From NCBI RefSeq assembly GCF_900101595.1, contig NZ_FMYY01000003.1, positions 305,889 through 369,888 on the forward strand: a DNA stretch of 64,000 bases, read 5' to 3'. Position numbers and translations under genes: made by a program. Shown here in pieces: positions 16,108 through 25,378 of the stretch. The notes under the pieces were generated by a model. The model saw only the letters and a program-made list of their open reading frames with translations. It did not search any database and was not told where the DNA came from. Within the stretch, counting starts at the first letter, position 1. Each line of letters opens with the position of its first letter. The stretch is from Paenibacillus sp. cl123 (GTDB lineage Bacteria > Bacillota > Bacilli > Paenibacillales > NBRC-103111).

Positions 16108-17949
16108 ATGAGTAACGGACGCATACCTGATGATGTCATCGACGCTGTGCTTAAGGCTCATGATATTGCGGAAGTCGTCGGCAGGCATGTTCATTTAACG
16201 AAGCAGGGCCGGTACCTCAAGGGGCTTTGTCCCTTTCATTCCGAGAAAACGCCATCCTTCACGGTCTCGCCCGAGCGGCAGACGTTTCATTGCTTCGGCT
16301 GCGGAGCCGGGGGAAGCGCCATCCGGTTTATTTCGGAGATCGAGGGCTTGTCCTTCGGGCAGGCGCTGCGCAAGCTGGCGGAGGAGGCCGGATTGCAGCT
16401 CAATCTGGGAACGGCCGGCGGAGAAAGAAGCGAGCCCAGGGAGAACCCGGAGCGCATCAAGCTTCAGGAAGCCTATGTGCTGGCCGACAAGCTGTATCAG
16501 TATATTCTCCATAATACGGAGCAGGGCAAGGCTGCCAAGGATTATCTGAAACGGCGCGGCATCTCTGAAAAGCTGATGGAAGCCTTCGGCATCGGCTATG
16601 CGCCGATGCGCTGGGATACGTTGGTGAAGCTGCTGGAAAAAAACGGTTTTTCATTGCCGCTGATGGAGCAAGGCGGACTGATCTCTGCCAAGCAGGACGA
16701 GACCGGTTACGTCGACAAATTTCGCGACCGGGTGATGTTTCCGATCAAAGATTGGAAGGGGCAGACGATCGCCTTCGGCGGCCGTTTAATGGGCGAAGGT
16801 CAGCCCAAGTATATGAACAGCCCCGAGTCGATGTTATTTCACAAAAGCAAAACCTTGTACAACCTTCATATGTCCAGACCTCACATCCGCAAGACGCAGG
16901 AGCTAGTATTGTTCGAAGGTTATATGGATGTGATCCGTTCCTGGGATGCAGGCGTTTCGAATGGCGTCGCGACGATGGGCACGGCCTTGACGCCGGAGCA
17001 TGCGGAGGCGATTCGCCGGCTGGCTGAGCGGGTGACGGTTGCTTATGACGGGGACAGCGCCGGCCAGACCGCCGCTTATAAAAGTATCCCGATTTTGGAA
17101 AAGGCGGGGTGTCAGGTTCGGATTGCAGTGCTGCCGGGCGGTTTGGACCCGGATGAGTTTATTGCCAAGCACGGTTCTGAGCGATTCGTACGCGAGGTGA
17201 TGGAAGCCGCCGTACCATCGATCAAATATAAACTTCTTTATTATCGCCGGAACTACAGGATGCAGGAGGATGGAGAGAGGCTTAGATACATTCAGCAAGC
17301 GCTGCGTTTGATAGCGGGGCTGCCGTCCCCGATTGAGCGGGAGCATTACGTGAGAGATTTGACTTCAGAGTTTCGTTATTCCTACGAAAGCGCGATGCAG
17401 ACGGTTAACGAGATCCGCTTGCGGGAGGAAAAAACCGACAGCACCGGGGATAATAAACCCAATCCGTGGAATAATGTTAGGCATGATGATGTCAAACCGC
17501 GTGAGAAAACCCCGAAAATCATTCCAGCCTACCAATTCGCAGAACGCCAGCTGCTAGCCGTTATGCTGCTGGACCGGGATGTAGCGCAATATGTCGAACG
17601 ACGCTTGGGCGACGGGTTTAACCTGGATGCGCACACGGCGATTGCTGCTGGACTGTACGCTTTCTACGGGCAAGGCTATGAGCCGAATGCAAGCATGTTC
17701 ATCGGGATGCTTCAAGATGACCAGCTTGAGAGCTTAGCCAGCTCCTTGACCTTAATAGATAATCGCAGCGGCGTGAATGAAGCCGTGATCGACGATTATA
17801 TCCGCGAGATTAAGAAGTACCCGCTTATGCAGGAATTGGAACAGAAAAAAGAATTGATCAAGCAAGCGGAACGGGCGGGAGACATCCCAAGAGCTCTGCA
17901 GCTCGGCAATGAAATCATATCCTTGGAAAAGCAGTTGAAGTCATCCTGA
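16108..17949 (+). CDS. dnaG: DNA primase
   Basis: 613 residues. The N-terminal CHC2 zinc finger is complete (Cys41, His44, Cys62, Cys65). A TOPRIM catalytic domain (about 260-345) has the Glu of [10 protein letters not shown] and the AYDGDSAG acidic cluster. The C-terminal DnaB-binding domain begins near 450. It makes RNA primers at the fork. It sits upstream of sigA in the classic macromolecular synthesis operon, with 46 nt between. Confidence 0.98.
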   Translation: MSNGRIPDDVIDAVLKAHDIAEVVGRHVHLTKQGRYLKGLCPFHSEKTPSFTVSPERQTFHCFGCGAGGSAIRFISEIEGLSFGQALRKLAEEAGLQLNLGTAGGERSEPRENPERIKLQEAYVLADKLYQYILHNTEQGKAAKDYLKRRGISEKLMEAFGIGYAPMRWDTLVKLLEKNGFSLPLMEQGGLISAKQDETGYVDKFRDRVMFPIKDWKGQTIAFGGRLMGEGQPKYMNSPESMLFHKSKTLYNLHMSRPHIRKTQELVLFEGYMDVIRSWDAGVSNGVATMGTALTPEHAEAIRRLAERVTVAYDGDSAGQTAAYKSIPILEKAGCQVRIAVLPGGLDPDEFIAKHGSERFVREVMEAAVPSIKYKLLYYRRNYRMQEDGERLRYIQQALRLIAGLPSPIEREHYVRDLTSEFRYSYESAMQTVNEIRLREEKTDSTGDNKPNPWNNVRHDDVKPREKTPKIIPAYQFAERQLLAVMLLDRDVAQYVERRLGDGFNLDAHTAIAAGLYAFYGQGYEPNASMFIGMLQDDQLESLASSLTLIDNRSGVNEAVIDDYIREIKKYPLMQELEQKKELIKQAERAGDIPRALQLGNEIISLEKQLKSS

Positions 17950-17995
17950 TGTTGTGAAGGTTTCGGGAGTTTCCAAGGAGGAGGGAGTCCTAATC

Positions 17996-19120
17996 ATGGC
18001 GAACGATCAACGCACGGAAATAGAGACAGAGCTGACGCTCGAACAAGTCAAAGAACAATTGATCGAGCAAGGCAAAAAGCGTTCGGCTATCACCTACAAA
18101 GAGATCATGGAGAAGCTGGCGCCCTTCGATCAGGATCCGGAGCAAATCGACGAGTTTTTCGAGCAACTCCAGGAGATGGGGATCGATGTCGGCAACGAAT
18201 CGGATGAGGAAGAGGAGCTCGGCGGGGGAAGATTGGAGCGGGAGCATGACGATTTCCACTTCGATGATGACCTGTCGCTGCCTCCCGGCATCAAAATCAA
18301 TGATCCCGTGCGGATGTACCTGAAGGAAATCGGCCGGGTGCCGCTGCTCTCCGCCGAAGACGAGATAGGCTTGGCCAAGCGTATCGAGCAGGGGGACGAA
18401 GAGGCGAAACGCCGGCTTGCGGAAGCGAATCTGCGTCTGGTCGTAAGTATCGCCAAGCGTTATGTCGGACGGGGAATGTTATTCCTCGACCTGATCCAGG
18501 AAGGAAACATGGGTCTCATCAAAGCGGTCGAGAAATTCGATCATGACAAAGGCTTCAAATTCAGTACGTATGCAACCTGGTGGATTCGTCAGGCGATTAC
18601 GCGGGCCATCGCGGATCAAGCGCGTACGATCCGGATTCCGGTACATATGGTGGAAACCATCAATAAGCTGATCCGGGTATCGCGGCAGCTGCTGCAGGAA
18701 TTGGGCCGCGAACCTACGCCGGAGGAGATCGCCAAGGAGATGGATCTGAGCACCGATAAAGTTCGGGAGATTATGAAAATCGCTCAGGAGCCGGTTTCTC
18801 TCGAGACGCCGATCGGCGAAGAAGACGATTCGCATCTGGGAGACTTTATCGAGGATCAGGAGGCGCTTGCGCCAGCCGATGCCGCTGCCTACGAACTGTT
18901 GAAGGAACAGCTGGAAGATGTGCTGGATACGCTGACCGAACGGGAAGAAAACGTGCTTCGTCTCCGGTTCGGACTTGATGACGGCCGCACGCGCACGCTT
19001 GAGGAAGTAGGCAAAGTATTCGGCGTTACACGAGAGCGTATCCGTCAGATCGAAGCCAAGGCGCTTCGGAAGCTGCGCCATCCGAGCCGCAGCAAGCGGT
19101 TGAAGGATTTCCTCGAATAA
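17996..19120 (+). CDS. sigA: RNA polymerase primary sigma factor SigA
   Basis: 374 residues with region 1.1 (about 1-80), an acidic linker, region 1.2 ([16 protein letters not shown]), region 2 ([25 protein letters not shown] and [19 protein letters not shown]) and region 4.2 ([23 protein letters not shown]). It directs vegetative transcription. ATG at 17996 gives the usual N-terminus [14 protein letters not shown] and has GGAGGAGGGAG upstream; an earlier in-frame start at 17954 is rejected. Confidence 0.98.
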   Translation: MANDQRTEIETELTLEQVKEQLIEQGKKRSAITYKEIMEKLAPFDQDPEQIDEFFEQLQEMGIDVGNESDEEEELGGGRLEREHDDFHFDDDLSLPPGIKINDPVRMYLKEIGRVPLLSAEDEIGLAKRIEQGDEEAKRRLAEANLRLVVSIAKRYVGRGMLFLDLIQEGNMGLIKAVEKFDHDKGFKFSTYATWWIRQAITRAIADQARTIRIPVHMVETINKLIRVSRQLLQELGREPTPEEIAKEMDLSTDKVREIMKIAQEPVSLETPIGEEDDSHLGDFIEDQEALAPADAAAYELLKEQLEDVLDTLTEREENVLRLRFGLDDGRTRTLEEVGKVFGVTRERIRQIEAKALRKLRHPSRSKRLKDFLE

Positions 19121-19158
19121 GCGCTTCAAGTGCTTTATTTTAGGCGAGTATCTATGAT

Positions 19159-19197
19159 GACCTTCTGCGACCGTTCGCAGCAAGGTCTAATTTTTTA
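19159..19197 (+). terminator. Terminator of the dnaG-sigA operon
   Basis: GACCTTCTGCGA pairs with TCGCAGCAAGGTC (one bulge), followed by TAATTTTTTATTC. Confidence 0.82.
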
Positions 19198-19258
19198 TTC
19201 CCCTGCAACCGATAATGAGTATGGAAGAACATGACATGGCGTGGGGGAGCAGCCGGAT

Positions 19259-20107
19259 ATGGATGAGAAAAAGAAATTATTAATCCGCGAGATTGAGCAC
19301 TGGCGTCGCAGCAGGCTGCTGCCGGAGCAATATTGCGATTTCTTGCTGAATATTTATCTGGAAACGGATCAGGACAAATCGGCGGCTGTCGCCTCCGGGC
19401 CCACCATTCTCGGGTTATCCTCCGCGAGCATAGGAAACAGTAATTGGAAAATATGGATGCTTGTTTTGCTGGTGGCGGGCGGTTTATCCTTTGCTGCTCT
19501 TAATTTTAACGCTTTTGAATTACCATTGCAAATGGGCATCGCCTTCGCGATTCTTTCCGCATTATATATATGGGGTGGCTCGAAGCGGGAGAGGGAGCCG
19601 ATGGCATCTCAAATCCTGCTGGGCATGGCCTCGTTATTCCAGCTGTTCATCGGCGTTTACTTAATGAAGCTGCATGGCGTGGAAGCGGCCGTGCTTGTCG
19701 TTGGCTATGTCTTCCTAACGAGCCTGGTCTGGATCGTCACCGGCTTGGCGGCCAAGCTTGCGTTGTTTCAATTGTGCGGCTGGGTTGTGCTCGTCTTCTG
19801 CTACGGTTGGCTGCTCCATCATCAGCTCGATACGATCAACTGGGTGACGCTGGAGCTAAGCTGGACGCCGCTTGCCATCCTATTCTGCTGGATGTCGTGG
19901 ATGGTGCATGAGAAGAGCAAGCAAATCGGACTTGTGTTTTTCCTGCTCGGTTTGATCGTTTGGTTTATGCCCGAGTTGTATGGTATGCTATATGCCGAGA
20001 AGTATGGAGCGCAGACGATTCAATGGTTGCTGCTCGGCAAAATGTGCGTACAAGCCGCCGTATTATTCGCTTGGCGCAAAAAATGGACGGTGTGGGTATT
20101 ATCATGA
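19259..20107 (+). CDS. Uncharacterised polytopic membrane protein
   Basis: 282 residues. A cytoplasmic-looking N-terminus (MDEKKKLLIREIEHWRRSRLLPEQYCDFLLNIYLE) resembles the N-terminal segment of DUF2157-like membrane proteins. About eight hydrophobic helices follow from residue 65. No catalytic motif is visible. The ATG at 19259 lies 9 nt after GGGGGAG. The last codons overlap trmK (ATGA), so the two are translationally coupled, but no functional link is known. Confidence 0.75.
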   Translation: MDEKKKLLIREIEHWRRSRLLPEQYCDFLLNIYLETDQDKSAAVASGPTILGLSSASIGNSNWKIWMLVLLVAGGLSFAALNFNAFELPLQMGIAFAILSALYIWGGSKREREPMASQILLGMASLFQLFIGVYLMKLHGVEAAVLVVGYVFLTSLVWIVTGLAAKLALFQLCGWVVLVFCYGWLLHHQLDTINWVTLELSWTPLAILFCWMSWMVHEKSKQIGLVFFLLGLIVWFMPELYGMLYAEKYGAQTIQWLLLGKMCVQAAVLFAWRKKWTVWVLS

Positions 20108-20886
20108 TACGTTTATCGAAAAGGCTGGAGCTCATTGCAAATCAAGTACCCCAAGGAAGCAGGCTGGCGGATATCGGTTCCGACCATGCTTTGCTTCCTT
20201 CTTACTTGGCATCGCAAGGCGTGATCGGCAGCGGAGTGGCCGGTGAAGTCAATAGCGGTCCTTATGAGGCTGCCTCCAGACAGGTGCGTTCAGCGGGCTT
20301 GAAGGAGCGGATTGCGGTCCGTCTGGGCGACGGCCTGGCGGTTATCGAGCCGGGCGAGGTGGATGTCATTACGATCGCCGGCATGGGCGGCGCGCTGATC
20401 GTCTCGATATTGGAAGCGGGTAAGGCCAAGCTGAGGGGCGTGAGCCGGCTGGTCCTGCAGCCGAACGTAGGCGAGGACGCGGTGCGCGGCTGGCTGGCGG
20501 ACAACGGCTGGCTGCTCATAGGCGAGCAGATTTTGGAGGAAGACGGAAAGATTTATGAGATATTAACGGCTGAGAAAGCTTCGGAGGGGACGGAGGAAGC
20601 AGGCCGCGCGGATAGTTTGTATGAGCCGCGAACTCTGGCGGGAGGACTGACCGTCTCCAAGGAGCTGCTGATTCGCATGGGACCCTACTTGATCGATGAG
20701 GCTTCCTCGGTGTGGAAAGCCAAGTGGCGGCTGGAGCTGGACAAGCTGGAGCATATTTGCTCCCAAGTGGCCCGTTCGGATACTGATGCCGCTCGGGTGA
20801 AGGAGCGGGAGCTTCGTGCGGAGATGAGACGAATCGAGGAGGTGCTGGAAGCATGTACGCCAAAGGACAAGCCGTCATTCAATTAA
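20104..20886 (+). CDS. trmK: tRNA (adenine-N1)-methyltransferase TrmK (YqfN)
   Basis: 260 residues, Rossmann-type SAM-dependent methyltransferase: LADIGSDHALLPSYL is motif I and ITIAGMGGALIVSIL includes the family GMGG motif. It methylates A22 of tRNA in B. subtilis. The gene starts with an ATG overlapping the previous stop and ends 34 nt inside the next gene. The C-terminal helical region (about 170-260) is longer than the minimal fold and slightly degenerate in sequence. Confidence 0.92.
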   Translation: MIRLSKRLELIANQVPQGSRLADIGSDHALLPSYLASQGVIGSGVAGEVNSGPYEAASRQVRSAGLKERIAVRLGDGLAVIEPGEVDVITIAGMGGALIVSILEAGKAKLRGVSRLVLQPNVGEDAVRGWLADNGWLLIGEQILEEDGKIYEILTAEKASEGTEEAGRADSLYEPRTLAGGLTVSKELLIRMGPYLIDEASSVWKAKWRLELDKLEHICSQVARSDTDAARVKERELRAEMRRIEEVLEACTPKDKPSFN

Positions 20887-21968
20887 TGGAGGAGCTCGCT
20901 CCTAAATCGTATGCCGTCGAAGGCGATAAAATCGGGCTGCAGCTCGGTACGCTGCAGAAAGAAATTCCGGCAGCGCTGATCGCTCTGGACGTAACCGAAG
21001 AGGTGGTGGAGGAAGCGATTCGGGAAGGCGCGAATCTGATTATCGCTCATCATGCGATCATCTATCGGCCGCTTGCCCATCTGCAGACAGACACTCCGGC
21101 CGGGCGGATCTATGAGAAGCTGATCAAGCATGATATTGCAGTCTACATCGCGCATACGAACCTGGATGTGGCGGATGGGGGCATCAACGATATGATGGCC
21201 GAAGCGATCGGCCTGCAGGTGACGGAACCGCTGGATGAGGTGCATACGGACAAGCTGAAGAAGCTCGTCGTCTTCGTGCCGGTCGATCATGCCGATCAGG
21301 TCAGATCGGCCATGTTCGAAGCGGGAGCCGGCAGCATCGGCGATTACAGCCATTGCAGCTTCAACATCGAAGGGACAGGCACGTTCAAACCGGGCGAAGG
21401 CACGAATCCCTACATCGGCCTTCAGGGCAAGCTGGAGCGCGCGCAGGAGATTCGCATCGAGACGATCGTGCCGCAGAGCGCGGAGCGCCGAGTCGTGCAG
21501 ACGATGCTGAAGGCTCATCCTTATGAGGAGGTCGCGTATGACCTCTATGCTCTGGATCTGAAAACCCGCACATTCGGACTCGGCCGGGCCGGTAAGCTGC
21601 AGAGCCCGGTGACGCTTCAGGAGCTGTGCGAGCGGGTGAAGACCGCTTATGACGTTCCAACGCTTCGGGTTGTAGGAGACCCGGACCGCCTGATTAAAAA
21701 AGCGGCCGTTCTTGGAGGCTCAGGAAGCCGTTATGTGCGTCACGCGATATTTGCAGGGGCCGATGTGCTGATTACCGGGGACATCGATTATCATACGGCG
21801 CATGATGCGCTGGCTGCGGGCATCGCATTGATTGATCCGGGCCATAACGTGGAGAAAATCATGAAGCAGGGCATCGCCGACTACTTGCAGCGCAAGCTCG
21901 ACGGGCGCAAATGGAACACGAAGGCGATTCCGTCGAAGGTGGATACGGAGCCGTTCCGGTTTGTGTGA
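20853..21968 (+). CDS. yqfO: Nif3-like dinuclear metal centre protein (YqfO)
   Basis: 371 residues. Metal-binding motifs LIIAHHAIIYRP (about 62-73) and VYIAHTNLDVADGG (about 98-111), and the C-terminal DVLITGDIDYHTAHDA with GHNVEK, define the NIF3 fold. A PII-like insert (about 130-235) is present as in the long Firmicutes form. Family activity is poorly known; GTP cyclohydrolase I type 2 activity has been assigned by some. It begins 34 nt upstream of the trmK stop, with GAGGAGGTG inside trmK as its ribosome site. Confidence 0.93.
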   Translation: MYAKGQAVIQLMEELAPKSYAVEGDKIGLQLGTLQKEIPAALIALDVTEEVVEEAIREGANLIIAHHAIIYRPLAHLQTDTPAGRIYEKLIKHDIAVYIAHTNLDVADGGINDMMAEAIGLQVTEPLDEVHTDKLKKLVVFVPVDHADQVRSAMFEAGAGSIGDYSHCSFNIEGTGTFKPGEGTNPYIGLQGKLERAQEIRIETIVPQSAERRVVQTMLKAHPYEEVAYDLYALDLKTRTFGLGRAGKLQSPVTLQELCERVKTAYDVPTLRVVGDPDRLIKKAAVLGGSGSRYVRHAIFAGADVLITGDIDYHTAHDALAAGIALIDPGHNVEKIMKQGIADYLQRKLDGRKWNTKAIPSKVDTEPFRFV

Positions 21969-22077
21969 AGCCGCTGTTGAAGCTGGCTCTGGGGGAGGCT
22001 GCCGTGCCGGTTGCGTAATCCTGACCAGCCGGGCGGGCAAACAGAGGATAAATCCATCCGCTGTCAGATCAAGGCAC

Positions 22078-22106
22078 TTGAGTTTTCGGCCGAATCGCTG
22101 TATACT
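22078..22106 (+). promoter_or_regulatory. SigA-type promoter of rnpB
   Basis: TTGAGT (22078-22083), 17-nt spacer, TATACT (22101-22106). The expected start near 22113 is just upstream of the P1 helix of the RNA. Confidence 0.75.
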
Positions 22107-22123
22107 AGCAAATGCATCTGTTG

Positions 22124-22566
22124 CAAAAGAAAGTTTGACAGACAATCGCTGGCGGCTTCGGCCGCGAGAGGAAAGTCCGGGCTCCATAGGGCGATGATGC
22201 TGGATAACGTCCAGTCAACGCGAGTTGAAGGCTAGTGCCACAGAAATGGACCGCCGATGGCTGCTTTGCTGCATCGCGCTTCGGCGCGGTGTGCGGAGCT
22301 TCACAGGCAAGGATGGAACCGTGGTGTAAGAGACCACGAGGAGCCATGGTGACATGGTTCCTGGTAAACCCCATCTGGAGCAAGACCTAATGGAACGCTA
22401 GCTCCCTTGAGGAGCAGCCTCGGCCCGGGGCGCGTTCGGGTTGGTCGCTGGAGCCGGTCAGCAATGGCCGGCCTAGATAGATGATTGTCGCTTCCATGGT
22501 GGCAGGGTGGCCCCCGTTATGACCACTGGCAGCACAGAACCCGGCTTACGGCAAGCTTTCTTTCAG
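22124..22566 (+). ncRNA. rnpB: RNase P RNA, A-type architecture
   Basis: This is the catalytic RNA that trims tRNA 5' leaders. Conserved blocks are in order: GAGGAAAGTCCGGGCTCC, ATAACGTCCAG, CACAGAAA, GGTAAACCCC, AGATAGATGATTG and ACAGAACCCGGCTTA. The ends pair as P1: AAAGAAAGTTTG (22126-22137) with CAAGCTTTCTTT (22552-22563), with one wobble. A hairpin GTGGT/ACCAC with loop GTAAGAG (22321-22337) matches P14 of E. coli-type RNA, which the Bacillus B-type lacks. Exact ends are estimated from P1. Confidence 0.95.
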
Positions 22567-22596
22567 CCATATGCCAACCGATGCTTATGTAGCTAT

Positions 22597-22628
22597 GAGA
22601 AAAACCGCCTCGTGAGGCGGTTTTTTTC
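22597..22628. terminator. Bidirectional terminator between rnpB and the protease gene
   Basis: AAAACCGCCT and AGGCGGTTTT pair around CGTG, with A and T runs on both sides, so it can stop rnpB and the converging protease gene. Confidence 0.88.
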
Positions 22629-24540
22629 ATGATCCGAACAACGTTCTCAGCCAGTCCGACCACGATGAACCGAGATTGGTATTGTCTACGGCCGAATGGT
22701 TCTGCTGCTGGCCCGCCGCCTGCGGCCGGGCGGCCTGCAATGCTCGCGCGACGTCAATCAAGCCATATCCGTAATATTTATCCTTGCCCTTGGGTCCCAG
22801 ATCCGTCGCGGTATCACGCATTAGCTGCATGACTTCCGTGTTCTTAAGCTCCGGATTGGCCGAGCGGATCAACGCAGCCAGCGCCGTCACATGGGGACTG
22901 GCCATCGAGGTGCCGGATAACGCCGCATATTGATTATGCGGGTACGTGCTGGCGATGCTTACCCCAGGGGCTGCGACATCGATATAATCGCCGTAGTTGG
23001 AGAAGGAAGCTTTGGACTTGTTCGAATCGACCGCCGCTACGGCAAATACCTCGGGATAAGCCGCCGGAAATCCGGGGGTTTCGGTATTGTCATTGCCGCT
23101 CGCTGCGATCATCACGACGTCACGGTCATACGCATATTTGATGGCATCGTGGAGGAACTGGGCATCCGCGTAGTTGCCCAGGCTCATGTTGATAACTTTG
23201 GCGCCGTGATCGACGGCCCAGATGATCCCTTGGGCTACCGCATAGGTGCTTCCGGCCCCCGTAGCGTCCAGCACTTTGACCGGCATGATCCGGTTATACC
23301 AGCTCATTCCGGCCACGCCGAGATTGTTGTTGACCAGCGCGCCGATCACGCCCGCGACATGCGTGCCATGGCCGACATCGTCCTGGGGATCGCCTTCCTG
23401 GTTTACGACATTGATGCCGCTCACGAGCTGATCCTTCAGATCGGGATGAGTCAGGTCTGCTCCGGTATCCACGACCGCTACGATAACTTGCTCGGACCCT
23501 TTTGTAATATCCCAGCCTGCCTCCGTTTCGATCTGCGGCAAATTCCACTGGTAGCGGCGGTATAAAGCGTCGTTAGGGCGGAACACCTGCTCCCGGGCGT
23601 CTGAGGGATCCGGTTGAGCGGCCATAGGGGCGCTGCGAGAATTGGTCAAATACAGGAAATGCGGCTCTGCATAAGCCACGTTCCATTTCCGGAAATAATG
23701 GACGAGCGCCTGAGCCTCCAGCTTGTCCGATTCAAATACATACGTATAGCCTAGCTTGCGAACCAAGCTGCCGCCAATTTCGCCGCTGATTTGTGCGAGG
23801 CTGGCTTCGGTAGGCTCTTGATTGAAGCGGACGACGACCTGATTTTGGTGATAATGGCTCGTTCCCTGATTATCCTCGGGATGATCGACATGAACGTCCT
23901 TCAGCGTTTTGGAATCAACCGACTCGATTTTATAGCGTCCTTCGGCCGGATAAGGCACAAGCCGAAGATTTTTCCGCTGATGATCGGCTACCTGGTGAAG
24001 AATATGCTGCTGCACGACCGCAATGATGCCATTGCCGCTGCCATTGCCATTGCCGCCGTTGTCCGCCGACGGTTCTCCAAGCACGAAATACCGGCGTCCG
24101 TCAATATCGAGCTGCTCGGACTGATACGCTTCTCCGGCATCAAGACGCTTCTTGGCCTGATCAATGGCGGCTTGAGTCTGACTGCGGATAGACTCACTCA
24201 GAGAGCCGACGGTATCGCTTTGACTAAGCGGCTTGCTCCGTTCGGAGCGGACCAGCCACTCCATATGCGGATGGTCCTGCTGCAGCCGGGCGAGCAGCTT
24301 CGGTGCGCTCGATCCGGGGTCTGACCCTATAGCGCTGCCGACACGGCGAAGCTCATAGCTGCACTGAAGCCGGCATAGCTCATCGGTGCGGGCAACATCC
24401 TGGTTCATGGTCGCTTCCTTCATGCTGAGCTCCGTCTGGGGCGACAAGGCTTCCGGTAGGGGGGCGTTGTCCCCGCGGGGAAAGAGCAGTAAAGCGCCGG
24501 CGAGAACGGCAAGCGCGGTAAATGCATATTTTCTCATCAT
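22627..24540 (-). CDS. Secreted subtilisin-like serine protease (S8)
   Basis: 637 residues. An N-terminal signal peptide or anchor (MMRKYAFTALAVLAGALLLF) is followed by a long pro-region (about 25-320) and a complete S8 domain: Asp358 in VVDTGADLTHPD, His391 in VGHGTHVAG and Ser545 in LSGTSMASPH, with the oxyanion Asn in AASGND. It should be exported. The pro-region is larger than in subtilisin and includes a part that may act as inhibitor (VVRFNQEPTEASLAQISGEI). The start at 24540 follows GGAGG by 7 nt; a longer in-frame start at 24606 has no ribosome site. It converges on rnpB. Confidence 0.93.
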   Translation of the reverse strand: MMRKYAFTALAVLAGALLLFPRGDNAPLPEALSPQTELSMKEATMNQDVARTDELCRLQCSYELRRVGSAIGSDPGSSAPKLLARLQQDHPHMEWLVRSERSKPLSQSDTVGSLSESIRSQTQAAIDQAKKRLDAGEAYQSEQLDIDGRRYFVLGEPSADNGGNGNGSGNGIIAVVQQHILHQVADHQRKNLRLVPYPAEGRYKIESVDSKTLKDVHVDHPEDNQGTSHYHQNQVVVRFNQEPTEASLAQISGEIGGSLVRKLGYTYVFESDKLEAQALVHYFRKWNVAYAEPHFLYLTNSRSAPMAAQPDPSDAREQVFRPNDALYRRYQWNLPQIETEAGWDITKGSEQVIVAVVDTGADLTHPDLKDQLVSGINVVNQEGDPQDDVGHGTHVAGVIGALVNNNLGVAGMSWYNRIMPVKVLDATGAGSTYAVAQGIIWAVDHGAKVINMSLGNYADAQFLHDAIKYAYDRDVVMIAASGNDNTETPGFPAAYPEVFAVAAVDSNKSKASFSNYGDYIDVAAPGVSIASTYPHNQYAALSGTSMASPHVTALAALIRSANPELKNTEVMQLMRDTATDLGPKGKDKYYGYGLIDVARALQAARPQAAGQQQNHSAVDNTNLGSSWSDWLRTLFGS

Positions 24541-24621
24541 TATCCTGCCTCCTGCAGCGAAAGAATCGATAAAGCTACTATTCCCTCGGTCGCCTGAGCC
24601 CATCAACAGTAAAGTTACCCA

Positions 24622-24650
24622 TTGGATACGGCATGGATTTATGGTACGAT
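24622..24650 (+). promoter_or_regulatory. SigA-type promoter of the ypuI-like gene
   Basis: TTGGAT (24622-24627), 17-nt spacer, TACGAT (24645-24650). Confidence 0.55.
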
Positions 24651-24718
24651 ATGAATAATGCCTGTTTATTTTTCATACTATCATGTTTGTTTTAAATGTT
24701 GAGGAGGTCTATTCAGCC

Positions 24719-25219
24719 ATGGCTGTAGTACATGTTAAAAACCTATGCGAATCGACAAGAGCGAAACTGAGCGAAGCCATCGCCAAAATCGAACAGTTTT
24801 TGAACGCAAGCTCTTTACAGCTCCTGAATTCCGAGAACGACGCCGCTATGGAAGAATTTTATAAAGGGTATCTTTCGGACACCAGGCATTTATTGGTTTT
24901 CTCTGAGGTTTCCTATGAGAAGCTGGGCGTTGCCCTTCGCCGTCCCAACTTCAACCAGGAGTATGCCGAAAGAGCGCTGTATGAGGTGTATCATAGCTCG
25001 GTGAACAGTTTCTTTTACCCTAAAAATGAATGCTACTCCGAGGACGGCAGATATGCGTACACCGGGCAGGATGCGATCCGCTTCCGTAAAAAGCCGAATC
25101 GCGAAGTGCGCGACCTGACTATTGAGCTATCCAAAATTTTCGAGACGCTGCGTGAAGAATTGGCTTATTACGAAACCGACTATATTACGCAAAAAAGAAT
25201 GCAGGGCGAGAAGGTTTAA
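24719..25219 (+). CDS. YpuI-like protein (DUF3907)
   Basis: 166 residues, soluble and helical, matching DUF3907/YpuI of Bacillales by recall: RFRKKPNREVRDLTIELSKIFE and LREELAYYETDYITQKRMQ near the end. Function is unknown. ATG at 24719 lies 10 nt after GAGGAGGT. It is monocistronic, with a promoter upstream and a terminator downstream. Confidence 0.8.
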   Translation: MAVVHVKNLCESTRAKLSEAIAKIEQFLNASSLQLLNSENDAAMEEFYKGYLSDTRHLLVFSEVSYEKLGVALRRPNFNQEYAERALYEVYHSSVNSFFYPKNECYSEDGRYAYTGQDAIRFRKKPNREVRDLTIELSKIFETLREELAYYETDYITQKRMQGEKV

Positions 25220-25281
25220 TTCATCGCCGATTTGGCGTGCCAGCGTATATCCATTGGCATGATTCCATATACTTACAGCAT

Positions 25282-25310
25282 AGAGATGCTTGCGGCGTCT
25301 CTTTTTTTTC
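25282..25310 (+). terminator. Terminator after the ypuI-like gene
   Basis: AGAGATGC pairs with GCGTCTCT (one G-U) around TTGCG, followed by eight T. Confidence 0.85.
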
Positions 25311-25378
25311 GTTCCGGGACAGGCATGTCCTGATTAGTACCCACCCATTTATTGCAGAAAGCGAGGCTGGGGCGCAGC

